DNA of 64,000 nt from Lawsonibacter sp900766145 (GTDB lineage Bacteria; Bacillota; Clostridia; Oscillospirales; Oscillospiraceae), in assembly GCF_030372275.1 (NCBI RefSeq), contig NZ_JAUDDJ010000003.1. The stretch is one strand, 5' to 3'. Both the position numbers and the translations under genes were made by a program. A model generated the notes under the pieces. That model ran no database searches, was not told where the DNA came from, and saw only the letters and a list, made by a program, of their open reading frames with translations. Below, one piece after another: positions 1-8,013 of the stretch (positions are counted from its first letter, which is position 1; each line of letters opens with the position of its first letter).

Positions 1-2
1 CC

Positions 3-611
3 CATCCCAGGGCCGCCGTGGTGAACCTGGGCTGCGGGTTGGACAGCACCGGCCGGGCCTGTGACAACGGGCAGTGCCGCATCTACAATATCGACCTGCC
101 GGACGTGATGGCGGTGCGGGAGGCACTGCTCCCCGCCGGGGAGCGGGAACGGAATCTGGCTGCCGATCTGAATGACCTCTCCTGGTTCGACGCCATCGAC
201 GCCCCGACGGAGGACGGGGCGGTGTTCTTTGCCGCCGGCGTGTTTTACTACTTTCGGACAGAGCAGGTGCGCGCCCTCTGCGCGGCCATGGCAGAGCGAT
301 TTCCGGGTGGGCGACTGGTATTTGACGCCGCTGGGCCGACAGCGGTAAAACTGATGCTGAAAACCTGGGTCAAGCAGGCAGGCATCCGGGATGTGGGGGC
401 GTATTTCTCCGTCCGGGATGCGGAGAAGGAATTGACGTCCTGGTCGAACCGCATCTCCATATCTAGTCGGGGTTATATGCTGGGCTATCAGGATTTGCGG
501 GGTCCGGGAATCCGTAATATCCATCGTTTGTTGGCCGGGATCGCCGACGGGCCGATGAAGCTGCAAATCGTGCGGATGGAGTTTCAAGCCAGAAACGGGG
601 TGAGTTCCTGA
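3..611 (+). CDS. class I SAM-dependent methyltransferase, 5' truncated by window edge
   Basis: The frame is open to the left edge, so the true start lies outside the window; a GTG at 18 is inside the conserved core and is not a credible start. The first visible residues form motif I (NLGCGLDSTG), followed by an acidic motif II (YNIDLPD). This pattern resembles the leucine carboxyl methyltransferase-like (LCMT/Ppm) group of small-molecule methyltransferases. A second conserved stretch (FAAGVFYYF) fits the motif IV area. The stop overlaps the start of the AraC gene at 611, so the two are co-transcribed. The substrate cannot be read from the sequence. Confidence 0.75.
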   Translation, partial: HPRAAVVNLGCGLDSTGRACDNGQCRIYNIDLPDVMAVREALLPAGERERNLAADLNDLSWFDAIDAPTEDGAVFFAAGVFYYFRTEQVRALCAAMAERFPGGRLVFDAAGPTAVKLMLKTWVKQAGIRDVGAYFSVRDAEKELTSWSNRISISSRGYMLGYQDLRGPGIRNIHRLLAGIADGPMKLQIVRMEFQARNGVSS

Positions 612-1387
612 TGAACGAACCCTTTATTTTCCGTGTCAGTGACTGCTACTACATCCAGGCAAGCTATCCCTCTCCGGCGGAGCACCGGCATTTCGCCGCC
701 CATTTGGTGTTTGCCATGGAGCGGCCCTTCACCGCCCTGGTGAATGGCGTATCCGTGGAGGCGGCGGGCATCGCTATCGGCTCTGATGTCCCCCACACGA
801 TTTTGAGCGAGGCCCCGACTCTGGTGGTGTTCATCGACGAGCTGACGCCTATGAGCCGCTGTGTGAAGCACACCCTTTTGCGGGGCGCTCCCTGGCGGAC
901 ACTGGATACGTCTGTTTCCTCCGAGGTAGGGGAGCGGTGGCGGGATGTGCGCACGGAGGCGGATGCGGCCGCCGCCGCTGCCGAAACCGAGCGGCTGCTC
1001 GGATTGCAGGAGCAACGTACCTCTGCGGAGGATCCGCGGATACTGGAGGCGGCCGCCTACATGAAAGCAGCCCCCGCCCTGGAGCAGCTGACCATCCGGG
1101 AAGTGGCCCGGGCCGTCCACCTGTCTCCCAGCCGCCTGACCCATCTGTTCCGGCGGGATACGGGAATCTCTCCCCATCTCTATCTGGCAAACCTGAAGCT
1201 GGAACGGGCCTTCTATCTGCTGGAGACGGGACGCTCCCTCACCCAGGTCTGCATGGATGCGGGCTTTGCCACTCCCTCCCACATGGCGGACACCAGCCGG
1301 AAGTTGTACGGTATGTCCATGACAGAGGTGAAGCAGATTTTCCTGGCCGGCCTGGGCCGGACCAAAACAGCAGATGAACAGAAGTAA
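611..1387 (+). CDS. AraC family transcriptional regulator
   Basis: A 258-aa protein with a variable ligand-binding N-terminal half and two helix-turn-helix units in the last 100 residues (TIREVARAVHLSPSRLTHLF and SLTQVCMDAGFATPSHMADT), the standard AraC/XylS DNA-binding domain. Its ATG overlaps the TGA of the upstream methyltransferase, giving translational coupling. It differs in its N-terminal half from the three AraC proteins of the import island (25292-26251, 33405-34439, 43263-44213). The effector is unknown; context suggests control of the methyltransferase and perhaps of the downstream hydrolase. Confidence 0.85.
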   Translation: MNEPFIFRVSDCYYIQASYPSPAEHRHFAAHLVFAMERPFTALVNGVSVEAAGIAIGSDVPHTILSEAPTLVVFIDELTPMSRCVKHTLLRGAPWRTLDTSVSSEVGERWRDVRTEADAAAAAAETERLLGLQEQRTSAEDPRILEAAAYMKAAPALEQLTIREVARAVHLSPSRLTHLFRRDTGISPHLYLANLKLERAFYLLETGRSLTQVCMDAGFATPSHMADTSRKLYGMSMTEVKQIFLAGLGRTKTADEQK

Positions 1388-1444
1388 ATGAGACAGGCCC
1401 CTGTTACAATGCCCCTATCTTACAAGAAGAAAGGGGCATTTGCC

Positions 1445-2611
1445 ATGTCTGTCATTACTTTTCCTGAGGGGACTTATCACTTCAACGACCATCCGCTCTT
1501 TGACTTCCAGCTCAATCGAGTGGTCATGTGGAACCATGGCGATCCGGCAGAGGTCCAGGCCCGGGGCGGGGAGATCACGGACTTCCCCTCCTGGGAGCGG
1601 GTCTTAAAGGAGCTCTCCGCCCAGGCGGAGGCCCGGGCGGACTGGGCGGCCGCCGCCGGGTATCTCCGAATGGCGGAGTTCTTCATGGTGCCGGACACCC
1701 CGGAGTGCCATGCCGTCTATGACCGGGCCAGGGAGATCTTCTATACACACTTCGCCCATTTGTTTGCGGAGAAGGGTGGTCCCATCTATCGGGAGGAGGT
1801 GCCCTATGAGGGCGGCGTTCTGCCCTGCTGGCGCGTTCTTCCCGACGGCGCCTCCAAGGGCACCATCCTGTTCCATGGCGGCAACGACTCCCTGCTGGAG
1901 GAGTTCACCGACGCCCTGCTGTATTTGGCCCAGGGCGGCTATACAGTGCTGGCCTTTGAGGGTCCCGGCCAGGGAGCGGCCCTGCGGAAATCCGGCCTGA
2001 CCTTCACGCCGGAGTGGGAGAAGCCGGTGGGTGCGGTGCTGAACCACTATGGGGCAGACAATGTGACCATCATCGGCGTCTCTCTGGGCGGGGAGCTTTG
2101 CATGCGGGCGGCGGCCATGGAACCGCGTATCCGGCGGGTGGTGTCCTGGAGCGTGCTGCCCAGCATCTATGGCGCGCTGATGGCAGATAAGCCGGCGGAG
2201 ATCCGGGCGAAGCTGGAGCACTGGCTGGACGAGAACAACCGGGACGCCATCTTGGACCTCTACGCCGGCCTGGCGGAGCGGGAGCCGCTGTTCCGCTGGT
2301 CCATCCAGCACTCCAACTACGCCTACGGCACCTCCGATGTGTACGAGTATCTGCAAAAAGCCCGGGCCTTCACCATTGAGCCGGTAGCGGAGCGGATCAC
2401 CCAGGATGTGCTGCTTCTCAGCGCTCGGGAGGATCTGCTGGTGGACTTCGCCCTCTATAAGCAGGAAATCGACCTGCTGAAAAACACCCGCTCTCTGGAG
2501 TTCGCGGCGCCCGGCCGGGCGCTGAACGGCCAGGCCCACTGCAACATGGGCAACACTAAATATATGCTGGACTTGATTCTGAACTGGAACGACCGGATGC
2601 TGGAACGATAA
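1445..2611 (+). CDS. alpha/beta hydrolase
   Basis: A 388-aa cytosolic hydrolase with no signal peptide. The oxyanion region FHGGND is near residue 143, the nucleophile elbow GVSLGG puts the serine at 213, a plausible acid is Asp330 (REDLLVDF), and His365 lies in GQAHCNMG. The helical N-terminal 120 residues resemble FrsA/DUF1100-like hydrolases. The ATG at 1445 is preferred to an in-frame ATG at 1388 because AAAGGGG lies just upstream of it and conserved sequence starts there. The gene is separated from the AraC gene by 57 bp and probably has its own promoter or is the AraC target. Substrate unknown. Confidence 0.85.
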   Translation: MSVITFPEGTYHFNDHPLFDFQLNRVVMWNHGDPAEVQARGGEITDFPSWERVLKELSAQAEARADWAAAAGYLRMAEFFMVPDTPECHAVYDRAREIFYTHFAHLFAEKGGPIYREEVPYEGGVLPCWRVLPDGASKGTILFHGGNDSLLEEFTDALLYLAQGGYTVLAFEGPGQGAALRKSGLTFTPEWEKPVGAVLNHYGADNVTIIGVSLGGELCMRAAAMEPRIRRVVSWSVLPSIYGALMADKPAEIRAKLEHWLDENNRDAILDLYAGLAEREPLFRWSIQHSNYAYGTSDVYEYLQKARAFTIEPVAERITQDVLLLSAREDLLVDFALYKQEIDLLKNTRSLEFAAPGRALNGQAHCNMGNTKYMLDLILNWNDRMLER

Positions 2612-2663
2612 CAGCGGCAGGCCCCTATAAAATCGAAACCGACTTGCAAGAGGAAGGGCACAG

Positions 2664-2866
2664 TTCATTCGAGCCGTGCCCTTCTGTGATGCTCCAGTGG
2701 CGGACAGCCGAACTGCTTGATAAGGACTGCCGCCAATTTGCTCAGGTTTTTATAGCCTACCTTCTCCGCGGTTTCCGCCATCCGTAAGTCCGTGTTCCAC
2801 TCGGCGCACAGGATATTCCGGGTTTCCTAGGCAGTGGCCACCTGGGAGCGGTTGAAGTGAAGTAAA
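2664..2866 (-). pseudogene. decayed 3' fragment of an AraC regulator
   Basis: Read against the 3' end of the intact AraC gene at 25292-26251, this stretch aligns almost base for base. Shared words include gagccgtgcccttctg, cagccgaactgc, cggcgcacagga and ggccacctgggagcg. About 145 bp are missing from the middle (the join is near 2795), and in-frame stops are present, for example the ctag in the segment near 2829. It is therefore a pseudogene of the minus-strand AraC type, with both HTH units damaged. No ribosome binding site or intact start is visible. Confidence 0.8.
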
Positions 2867-2871
2867 GAGCA

Positions 2872-2901
2872 GGAGCTTCCCAACCATAAACGGGAAGCTC
2901 C
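2872..2901 (-). terminator. stem-loop terminator after the GTPase/ABC/SBP operon
   Basis: Ten-base perfect arms GGAGCTTCCC and GGGAAGCTCC around a 10-nt loop lie just past the stop codon at 2913. On the minus strand the stem is followed by a moderately T-rich tail. It also fences off the AraC remnant. Confidence 0.7.
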
Positions 2902-2912
2902 TTCTGTTTCTG

Positions 2913-3836
2913 TCAGGCGTAGGCAAACTCGATTGCGGAAGGCAGTTTGGTGCAATAGAGCCGGTAGAAATCCACATGAGAAAGATGTTCCAGCCATGCA
3001 GCGGATGGACAGAGGGCGTAATCGGCCTCCTGTCCGCTGCGCCGCCCGGTGCAGGCGGGGTAGACGATCAGATCCCCGTTTGCCGCATAGAAATCGCAAA
3101 GCTCACGGGAGAGAATGCGCTCTGCCACCCGGCGGGCCGCCCACTCCGGCGCAGAAGCGCGGGCACAGAGATAAGAGGGGATCAGGACCGGCCCCTCCTG
3201 GGGGACGCGGAGAAAGGTCTCCCGGCCGTCCGCTCGGAGGGCATAGAGGGAGGGAACCAGGGCGGTGCTGGTCTGCCCCTGACGCACCGCCTGAAAGGCC
3301 CCGATTGGCATATCGGCCACCAGACTCTCCCCCAGGAGCTTGGCGGCGGCCACCTGGCCCCACCGCTCCCACACGGACTTGACCACCGTTTTTGCCGCGG
3401 AATTGTTGATGCCCCCGAAAGCTAGCCCGCGCCAATCCGGCAGAGAGGTCTTGGCACAGGCCTCCGGCTCCCGGGTATAGTACACCAGCGGGATGGAGAC
3501 AAAGGGCAGAAGACAGGGGCCCCGTTGTACCGCATTCAGCATGGGGCTCTGCCGCAGCGGGACCCAGTCAGCCGCCGGATAGAGATTCGACTTGAATTTG
3601 GAGAAGATCCGCAGATCCTCAAACACCTCCAGATCGGCGGAAACGATGAGGTCCGGAAGTATGGCGTCCGGCCGGGCCAGGTACTCGGACATGTGTTCCG
3701 GATAGCCCAGGCCGAAATAGCGCACCTCCAGCCGGATGCCGTCACCCCGCAGCCGTTGGGCCAGGCCCTCCAGGAAAGCCTTCTCCTGACGGTGCAGGAC
3801 GCAGATGTGGTTCCAATAGAGCAAAATAGACGTCAT
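2913..3836 (-). CDS. periplasmic-binding-protein-like protein without signal peptide
   Basis: A 307-aa protein with the sequence style of a type 2 substrate-binding protein: an early LLYWNHICVLHRQEKAFLEG segment, then ILPDLIVSADLEVFEDLR and a central LPFVSIPLVYYTREP strand. It has no signal peptide, lipobox or membrane segment, so it should remain in the cytosol, which is odd for this fold. Its ATG overlaps the stop of the ABC ATPase gene by four bases, and it is the last gene of a three-gene operon with a GTPase and an ATPase. No permease accompanies it. It may bind an intracellular cofactor or metal complex; this is inference. Confidence 0.6.
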   Translation of the reverse strand: MTSILLYWNHICVLHRQEKAFLEGLAQRLRGDGIRLEVRYFGLGYPEHMSEYLARPDAILPDLIVSADLEVFEDLRIFSKFKSNLYPAADWVPLRQSPMLNAVQRGPCLLPFVSIPLVYYTREPEACAKTSLPDWRGLAFGGINNSAAKTVVKSVWERWGQVAAAKLLGESLVADMPIGAFQAVRQGQTSTALVPSLYALRADGRETFLRVPQEGPVLIPSYLCARASAPEWAARRVAERILSRELCDFYAANGDLIVYPACTGRRSGQEADYALCPSAAWLEHLSHVDFYRLYCTKLPSAIEFAYA

Positions 3837-4576
3837 GCCAAACAGGCTCCTTTCCGCAGTTGGATCTGATAGCGCCGCTGCTCCCGATAAGCCCTGCCCA
3901 GCGCTTCATAGAGGGCAGCCTCACCGGCAGTACGCTCCACCACAGCGGCCACCGCGCCGCCGGCCAGGACGATGCGCCGCCGGGCCATCAGTGCCGTATG
4001 GGGGTCGTGAGTGACAACCAGCACCAGTTTGTCTTTCTTCTGAAGCAGGCTCAAGGCCCGCTCCTTGTCGATGCCCGCATTTTCGATCTCGTCAATAAGG
4101 ACAATAGGGCTGTCGCAGATCAGAGCAATGTCCGCGATCATCAGTGCCCTTGATTGGCCGCCGCTGAGCTGGTTCAGCCCCTGCCGGAGGTTTACCGGTT
4201 CCGGAGTGATCTCATTTGCAAGGGCCAGAACTTCCGCCGGGGCTGCCATCCGGTCACGGCAGTGGGCGTGGAGCTGAAGAAACTCCTCCACACTGGCATC
4301 CAGTACAAAGCGCATATTCTGACCCAGATGGGCCACCAGATGGGCGGATGTGCTCTGCCTCTCTGTCAGTGGGATCGGCGCTCCGTCCAGCAGGACCCGG
4401 CGGCCTGTGATGGAGTCTCCGCAGGCCAGCTGCTCAATGTCCTTGATGAACCGGGACTTCCCGGAGCCGGTGTTGCCCACGATAGTGTATAGCTCCCCGC
4501 GTTTCAGAGATATGGAGTCAAAGGGCTCCGGCCGGCCGTCTTTTCCACGACCGGCCAGGATGGTCACACTCCGCAT
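3833..4576 (-). CDS. ABC-type ATPase without a cognate permease
   Basis: A 247-aa single ABC nucleotide-binding domain. Walker A is GNTGSGKS (about residues 34-41), the signature is LSGGQSRAL (about 137), Walker B is IVLIDEIEN (about 155), and the H-loop is VVTHDPH. The Walker B segment reads DEIENAGID rather than DEPTSGLD, a departure from ordinary importers. It starts inside the end of the GTPase gene (13-bp overlap) and overlaps the binding-protein-like gene downstream. No transmembrane partner is encoded in the operon, so it could be a soluble ATPase acting with the GTPase on a cofactor, or could share a permease encoded elsewhere. Confidence 0.75.
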   Translation of the reverse strand: MRSVTILAGRGKDGRPEPFDSISLKRGELYTIVGNTGSGKSRFIKDIEQLACGDSITGRRVLLDGAPIPLTERQSTSAHLVAHLGQNMRFVLDASVEEFLQLHAHCRDRMAAPAEVLALANEITPEPVNLRQGLNQLSGGQSRALMIADIALICDSPIVLIDEIENAGIDKERALSLLQKKDKLVLVVTHDPHTALMARRRIVLAGGAVAAVVERTAGEAALYEALGRAYREQRRYQIQLRKGACLA

Positions 4577-5277
4577 ACCGGCGCCTCCTCAAAGGAAATT
4601 TTACCCACCACGCCCTGCTGGAACGCGCTGCCCACCCGCCGCTCGCCCACGCAGTAGGAGCATACGCCGCTGGGCATGGTGTGTCGGAGGGCATCCCCCT
4701 CAAAACCGGTGCATACCGGCCGGGCCAGCAGCCACTGCGCCAGCAGATCTGTGCCGTAACCGGCCAGCCCGTCCACCGGGAACAGGGCCGCGGATGGGTT
4801 GAGGGCGCGGATCTGCCAGGAGATGATCTCCAGCTCCGCCTGGGACACCATGTCGATCTTGGTGAGCACCACGAAGTCCGCCTGGGTGAGCATGGGACCC
4901 AGCTGCCCCGGCGCTCTGCAGCTGGCGGTGCAGTCCAGCACACAGCCGGCGGCCATGTGCTCCGTAGCCGGGGAGCAGCGGTGGCACAGTCCGGCCGTCT
5001 CAATGACCAGGGCGTCCCGCCCCAGGCGGTCCGCCCACCCCCACAGCTCCGGCAGATTGGAGACCAGGAAATGGTCCGGGCAGATATCCCCGCTCAAACC
5101 GGTGACACAGGGAAGCCCCAGGCTTTGAAAGACATCCGCGTCCCCGGTTTTCAGACAGTCGATCTTGCACACGCAGGGCGCCATGCCGCCGTGGGCCAGC
5201 AGCGGGAGCAGGCTTTTCAGAACAGAAGTCTTTCCCACGGCGGAAGCGCCGGAGAAAAGGAGCACTTGACGCGGCAT
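4564..5277 (-). CDS. CobW/HypB/UreG-like P-loop GTPase
   Basis: A 237-aa SIMIBI-class GTPase. The P-loop is FSGASAVGKTSV (residues 8-19), then CKIDCLKTGD, an ETAGLCHRC switch region with a CxxC at 98-101, and the base-recognition motif LTKID at 138-142. A second CxxC (CSYC) lies near residue 215. These cysteine pairs suit metal handling, as in HypB, UreG and CobW metallochaperones. It is the first gene of a minus-strand operon whose leader carries a near-perfect GTTAG-N6-CTAAC site at 5308. The metal or target enzyme is not apparent. Confidence 0.75.
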   Translation of the reverse strand: MPRQVLLFSGASAVGKTSVLKSLLPLLAHGGMAPCVCKIDCLKTGDADVFQSLGLPCVTGLSGDICPDHFLVSNLPELWGWADRLGRDALVIETAGLCHRCSPATEHMAAGCVLDCTASCRAPGQLGPMLTQADFVVLTKIDMVSQAELEIISWQIRALNPSAALFPVDGLAGYGTDLLAQWLLARPVCTGFEGDALRHTMPSGVCSYCVGERRVGSAFQQGVVGKISFEEAPVCGV

Positions 5278-5307
5278 TGTGAGCCTCCGATCTCAAAGCG
5301 AATTTTT

Positions 5308-5323
5308 GTTAGCGATAGCTTAC
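5308..5323. promoter_or_regulatory. GTTAG-N6-CTAAC operator, one mismatch (site 1)
   Basis: Reads GTTAGCGATAGCTTAC, 31 bp before the GTPase start. One base departs from the dyad (CTTAC for CTAAC). Confidence 0.6.
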
Positions 5324-5378
5324 CACAGAGAACGAGAGCTTGTCAGTATCAGGTGAGACTGGCCGGCAACCTTTTTTC

Positions 5379-5408
5379 TTGACTTGCGGTGTGGGTTCAG
5401 GGTAGAAT
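5379..5408 (+). promoter_or_regulatory. promoter of crp/fnr-type gene
   Basis: TTGACT at 5379-5384, an 18-bp spacer, then TAGAAT at 5403-5408. The palindrome at 5419 starts 10 bp downstream of the -10 box, over the expected transcription start, so a bound protein should repress. Confidence 0.65.
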
Positions 5409-5418
5409 ATAGCGGTAG

Positions 5419-5434
5419 GTTAGTTATTGCTAAC
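5419..5434. promoter_or_regulatory. GTTAG-N6-CTAAC operator (site 2)
   Basis: Perfect GTTAGTTATTGCTAAC, extended to GGTTAG/CTAACC on both sides, directly between the -10 box and the ribosome binding site of the Crp/Fnr gene. Confidence 0.85.
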
Positions 5435-5451
5435 CAAAGGAGGGGTGTGAT

Positions 5452-6123
5452 TTGGAGCAAGCTGTCTTACAGGAAAAGCTGACGTCGTCCCCCTTTTTGG
5501 CGGGCGCATCCCTGCCGCCGGAACAGGTAACCGCAAAGAGGTTCCGCGCGGGCCAGATCATCAGTGACAGGCCGGGCGGCGTCTCATCCGTGGGGATGAT
5601 CGTGTCCGGACGGGTGGAGGTCTATTCCGTGGCACTGGATGGCAAGGATGTGCAGCTCAATGCCCTGACTGCGGGGGAGTGTTTCGGCGTCTGTAATCTG
5701 CTGGCAGATACGGAGCTGGAGACGGTATTGCGGTGCGGGGAGGAGACTGAGGTTCTGTATATCCCCAAGGCGGTCCTTCTCGCCTGCATGGAACGGGACG
5801 CCGGGCTTGCCATGCGCTACGCGGCCCTGTGCAACCGGAAGCTCCAATTCCTGCTCCGGCGCATCGAGCTGCTTACGATGCAGTCCTGCCGCGGCCGCCT
5901 CATTGCCCATCTCCTGGAGCGGCAGGATGAGAAGGGCGTGGTAAGGCTCGCCGGATCTCGGGAGGATCTGGCCCGCCGTCTAGGGATGAGCCGTGCCGCC
6001 CTTTTCCGAGAGTTGTCTGTCCTTCAATCTATGGGAGCGGTTTCAGTGGATGGGAATTCCATCACGGTTGAAGATCGTCCTTTGCTGGAAGAACTGCTCT
6101 ATCATCCCTCAAACACAAAATAA
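5452..6123 (+). CDS. Crp/Fnr family transcriptional regulator
   Basis: A 223-aa regulator with an N-terminal cyclic-nucleotide-type beta barrel (about residues 20-120), a long dimer helix, and a C-terminal winged HTH with recognition helix SRAALFRELSVL. It keeps the two arginines of the Crp pattern (SRxxxxR) but not the glutamate. No FNR-like N-terminal cysteine cluster is visible. The start is TTG at 5452, set by AAGGAGGGG upstream. A perfect 16-bp palindrome lies in its own leader. The 5-6-5 geometry of that site equals that of Crp-type sites, so autoregulation is plausible. It precedes an ABC importer operon. Confidence 0.85.
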   Translation: MEQAVLQEKLTSSPFLAGASLPPEQVTAKRFRAGQIISDRPGGVSSVGMIVSGRVEVYSVALDGKDVQLNALTAGECFGVCNLLADTELETVLRCGEETEVLYIPKAVLLACMERDAGLAMRYAALCNRKLQFLLRRIELLTMQSCRGRLIAHLLERQDEKGVVRLAGSREDLARRLGMSRAALFRELSVLQSMGAVSVDGNSITVEDRPLLEELLYHPSNTK

Positions 6124-6148
6124 GAAACAAATTGAAAGGAAAAACGGT

Positions 6149-7255
6149 ATGAAAAAATTGCTCTCTCTGCTCTGCGTCCTGTCCCTGTCCGCCGCACTGC
6201 TGGCGGGCTGCTCCACCGCCGGGGATGCCGGCACCTCGGAAACGCCTGGTTCGAGCAGTACGCCCTCCGAGGTGACGGAGCCAGGGTCCTCTCAGGAAAC
6301 GGTGGATTCGCTTGATGTCAATGTTATGGCCCTGAAAGGCCCTACCGCCATGGGCATGGTCAAGATGATGGCCGATAGTGAACCGGTCGAAGAATTCACT
6401 GACCAACTGAAAGAGGAATACGAGAATGTAGTTTCCTCTGGTAACATCTATCATTTTACTATTACGTCCGCCACCGATGAGGTGTCTGCCGCCCTGGCGC
6501 AGGGGACCACGGATATCGCCGCCGTCCCTGCCAACCTTGCCTCTGTCCTCTACAACAACACCGAGGGCGGCGTGCAGGTGCTGGCCATCAATACGCTGGG
6601 CGTGCTCTACATCGTGGAGAGCGGGGACACGGTACACTCCGTGGAGGATCTCCGGGGCAAGACCATTTACGCCAGCGGCAAGGGAAACACGCCGGAGGCC
6701 GCCCTCAATTATGTGCTGACCCAGAACGGCATCGACCCCTCCACTGATGTGACCATTGAGTGGAAGAGCGAACAGGCGGAGTGCCTCTCCGCCCTGATGG
6801 CGGAGGAGAACGCCATCGCCATGCTGCCCCAGCCCTTTGTCACCACCGCCCAGGCCCAGAGCGAGAACCTGCGGGTGGCTCTGGATCTGACGGAGGAGTG
6901 GGACGCCCTTCAGGCTGACAGCGAGACGCCCTCCACCCTGGTCACCGGCGTGGTGGTGGCCCGGACCGCCTTTGCAGAGGAGCATCCGGAGGTGGTATCC
7001 GCCTTCCTGGACCGCTATCAGGAGTCGGTGGACTATGTCAACTCCAACGTGGAGGAGGCCGCCCAGCTGGTGGGCCAGTATGAGATCGTCACCGCCGAGG
7101 TGGCTCAGAAGGCCCTGCCGGAGTGCAACATCGTCTTCATTGAGGGGGACGAGATGAAGGAGAAGCTGTCCGGCTACCTGTCGGTCCTGTTTGAGCAGAA
7201 TCCTCAGTCCGTGGGCGGCGCCCTGCCTGACGACGCCTTCTACTTCAGCCGCTGA
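6149..7255 (+). CDS. SsuA/TauA-type substrate-binding lipoprotein
   Basis: A 368-aa lipoprotein with signal MKKLLSLLCVLSLSAALLAGC, lipidated Cys21, and a Ser/Thr-rich linker. The mature part resembles NitT/TauT (SsuA-like) binding proteins: DVNVMALKGPTAMGM near the start, then VSAALAQGTTDIAAVPANLA and DLRGKTIYASGKGNTPE. The ATG at 6149 follows GAAAGG and begins a perfect signal peptide; longer in-frame starts run into the Crp/Fnr gene. Permease and ATPase genes follow within 6 bp. The ligand (sulfonate, thiamine precursor, riboflavin or a metal chelate) cannot be told from sequence. Confidence 0.85.
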   Translation: MKKLLSLLCVLSLSAALLAGCSTAGDAGTSETPGSSSTPSEVTEPGSSQETVDSLDVNVMALKGPTAMGMVKMMADSEPVEEFTDQLKEEYENVVSSGNIYHFTITSATDEVSAALAQGTTDIAAVPANLASVLYNNTEGGVQVLAINTLGVLYIVESGDTVHSVEDLRGKTIYASGKGNTPEAALNYVLTQNGIDPSTDVTIEWKSEQAECLSALMAEENAIAMLPQPFVTTAQAQSENLRVALDLTEEWDALQADSETPSTLVTGVVVARTAFAEEHPEVVSAFLDRYQESVDYVNSNVEEAAQLVGQYEIVTAEVAQKALPECNIVFIEGDEMKEKLSGYLSVLFEQNPQSVGGALPDDAFYFSR

Positions 7256-7260
7256 CTTCC

Positions 7261-8010
7261 ATGAAAGGCCGCCGAACCATACGGGCCTGGGCTGTACTCT
7301 TCTGGCTGCTCCTGTGGCAGGCGGGTGCCATGGCCATTGATCAGCGCATCATCCTGGTCTCCCCGCTCACTGTGCTTGCGCGGCTGACGGAACTGGTTCC
7401 CACGCTGGATTTTTGGGGCGCCATCGGGTATTCCCTGGTGCGCATCACAGCGGGTTTCCTGCTGGGAGTAGCAGCCGGGACCCTGCTGGCGGCTCTGTCC
7501 GCCCGGTTCCGCCGGGTGGAGGAGCTGCTGGCGCCAGCCCTCCTGGCCATCAAGTCCATTCCGGTGGCCTCCTTTATCATTCTGGCGCTGATCCTGTTTT
7601 CCTCCAAGAATCTGGCGGTGCTGATCTCCTTCCTGATCGTCCTGCCGGTCCTCTATACCAATCTGTTGAGCGGCATCCGGGCCGCCGATCCGCAGCTGCT
7701 GGAGATGGCCCGGGTGTTCCGCGTCCCCGCACTCCGCGGCATCCGCTACGTGTATCTGCCCCAGGTGCTCCCATACTTCCGGTCGGCCTGCGGCTCCGCC
7801 CTGGGATTGTGCTGGAAGTCCGGCATCGCCGCCGAGGTCATTGGTATGCCAGACGGCTCCATCGGCGAACAGCTCCAGCAGGCCAAAATCTATCTGAACA
7901 CGCCGGACCTGTTTGCCTGGACGCTGGTGATCGTGCTGGTGAGCCTGATATTTGAAAAGGTATTCCTGGCTCTGTTGAAGTGGGGAGAACGCGCCCTGGA
8001 GAGGATGTGA
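7261..8010 (+). CDS. SsuC/TauC-type ABC permease
   Basis: A 249-aa membrane protein with about six transmembrane segments and the cytoplasmic coupling loop GIRAADPQLLEMARVFRVP typical of the BPD_transp_1 family in NitT/TauT importers. It begins 6 bp after the lipoprotein stop and ends 3 bp before the ATPase start, so the three are translated together. It is the membrane channel of the importer. Confidence 0.88.
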   Translation: MKGRRTIRAWAVLFWLLLWQAGAMAIDQRIILVSPLTVLARLTELVPTLDFWGAIGYSLVRITAGFLLGVAAGTLLAALSARFRRVEELLAPALLAIKSIPVASFIILALILFSSKNLAVLISFLIVLPVLYTNLLSGIRAADPQLLEMARVFRVPALRGIRYVYLPQVLPYFRSACGSALGLCWKSGIAAEVIGMPDGSIGEQLQQAKIYLNTPDLFAWTLVIVLVSLIFEKVFLALLKWGERALERM

Positions 8011-8013
8011 GCC

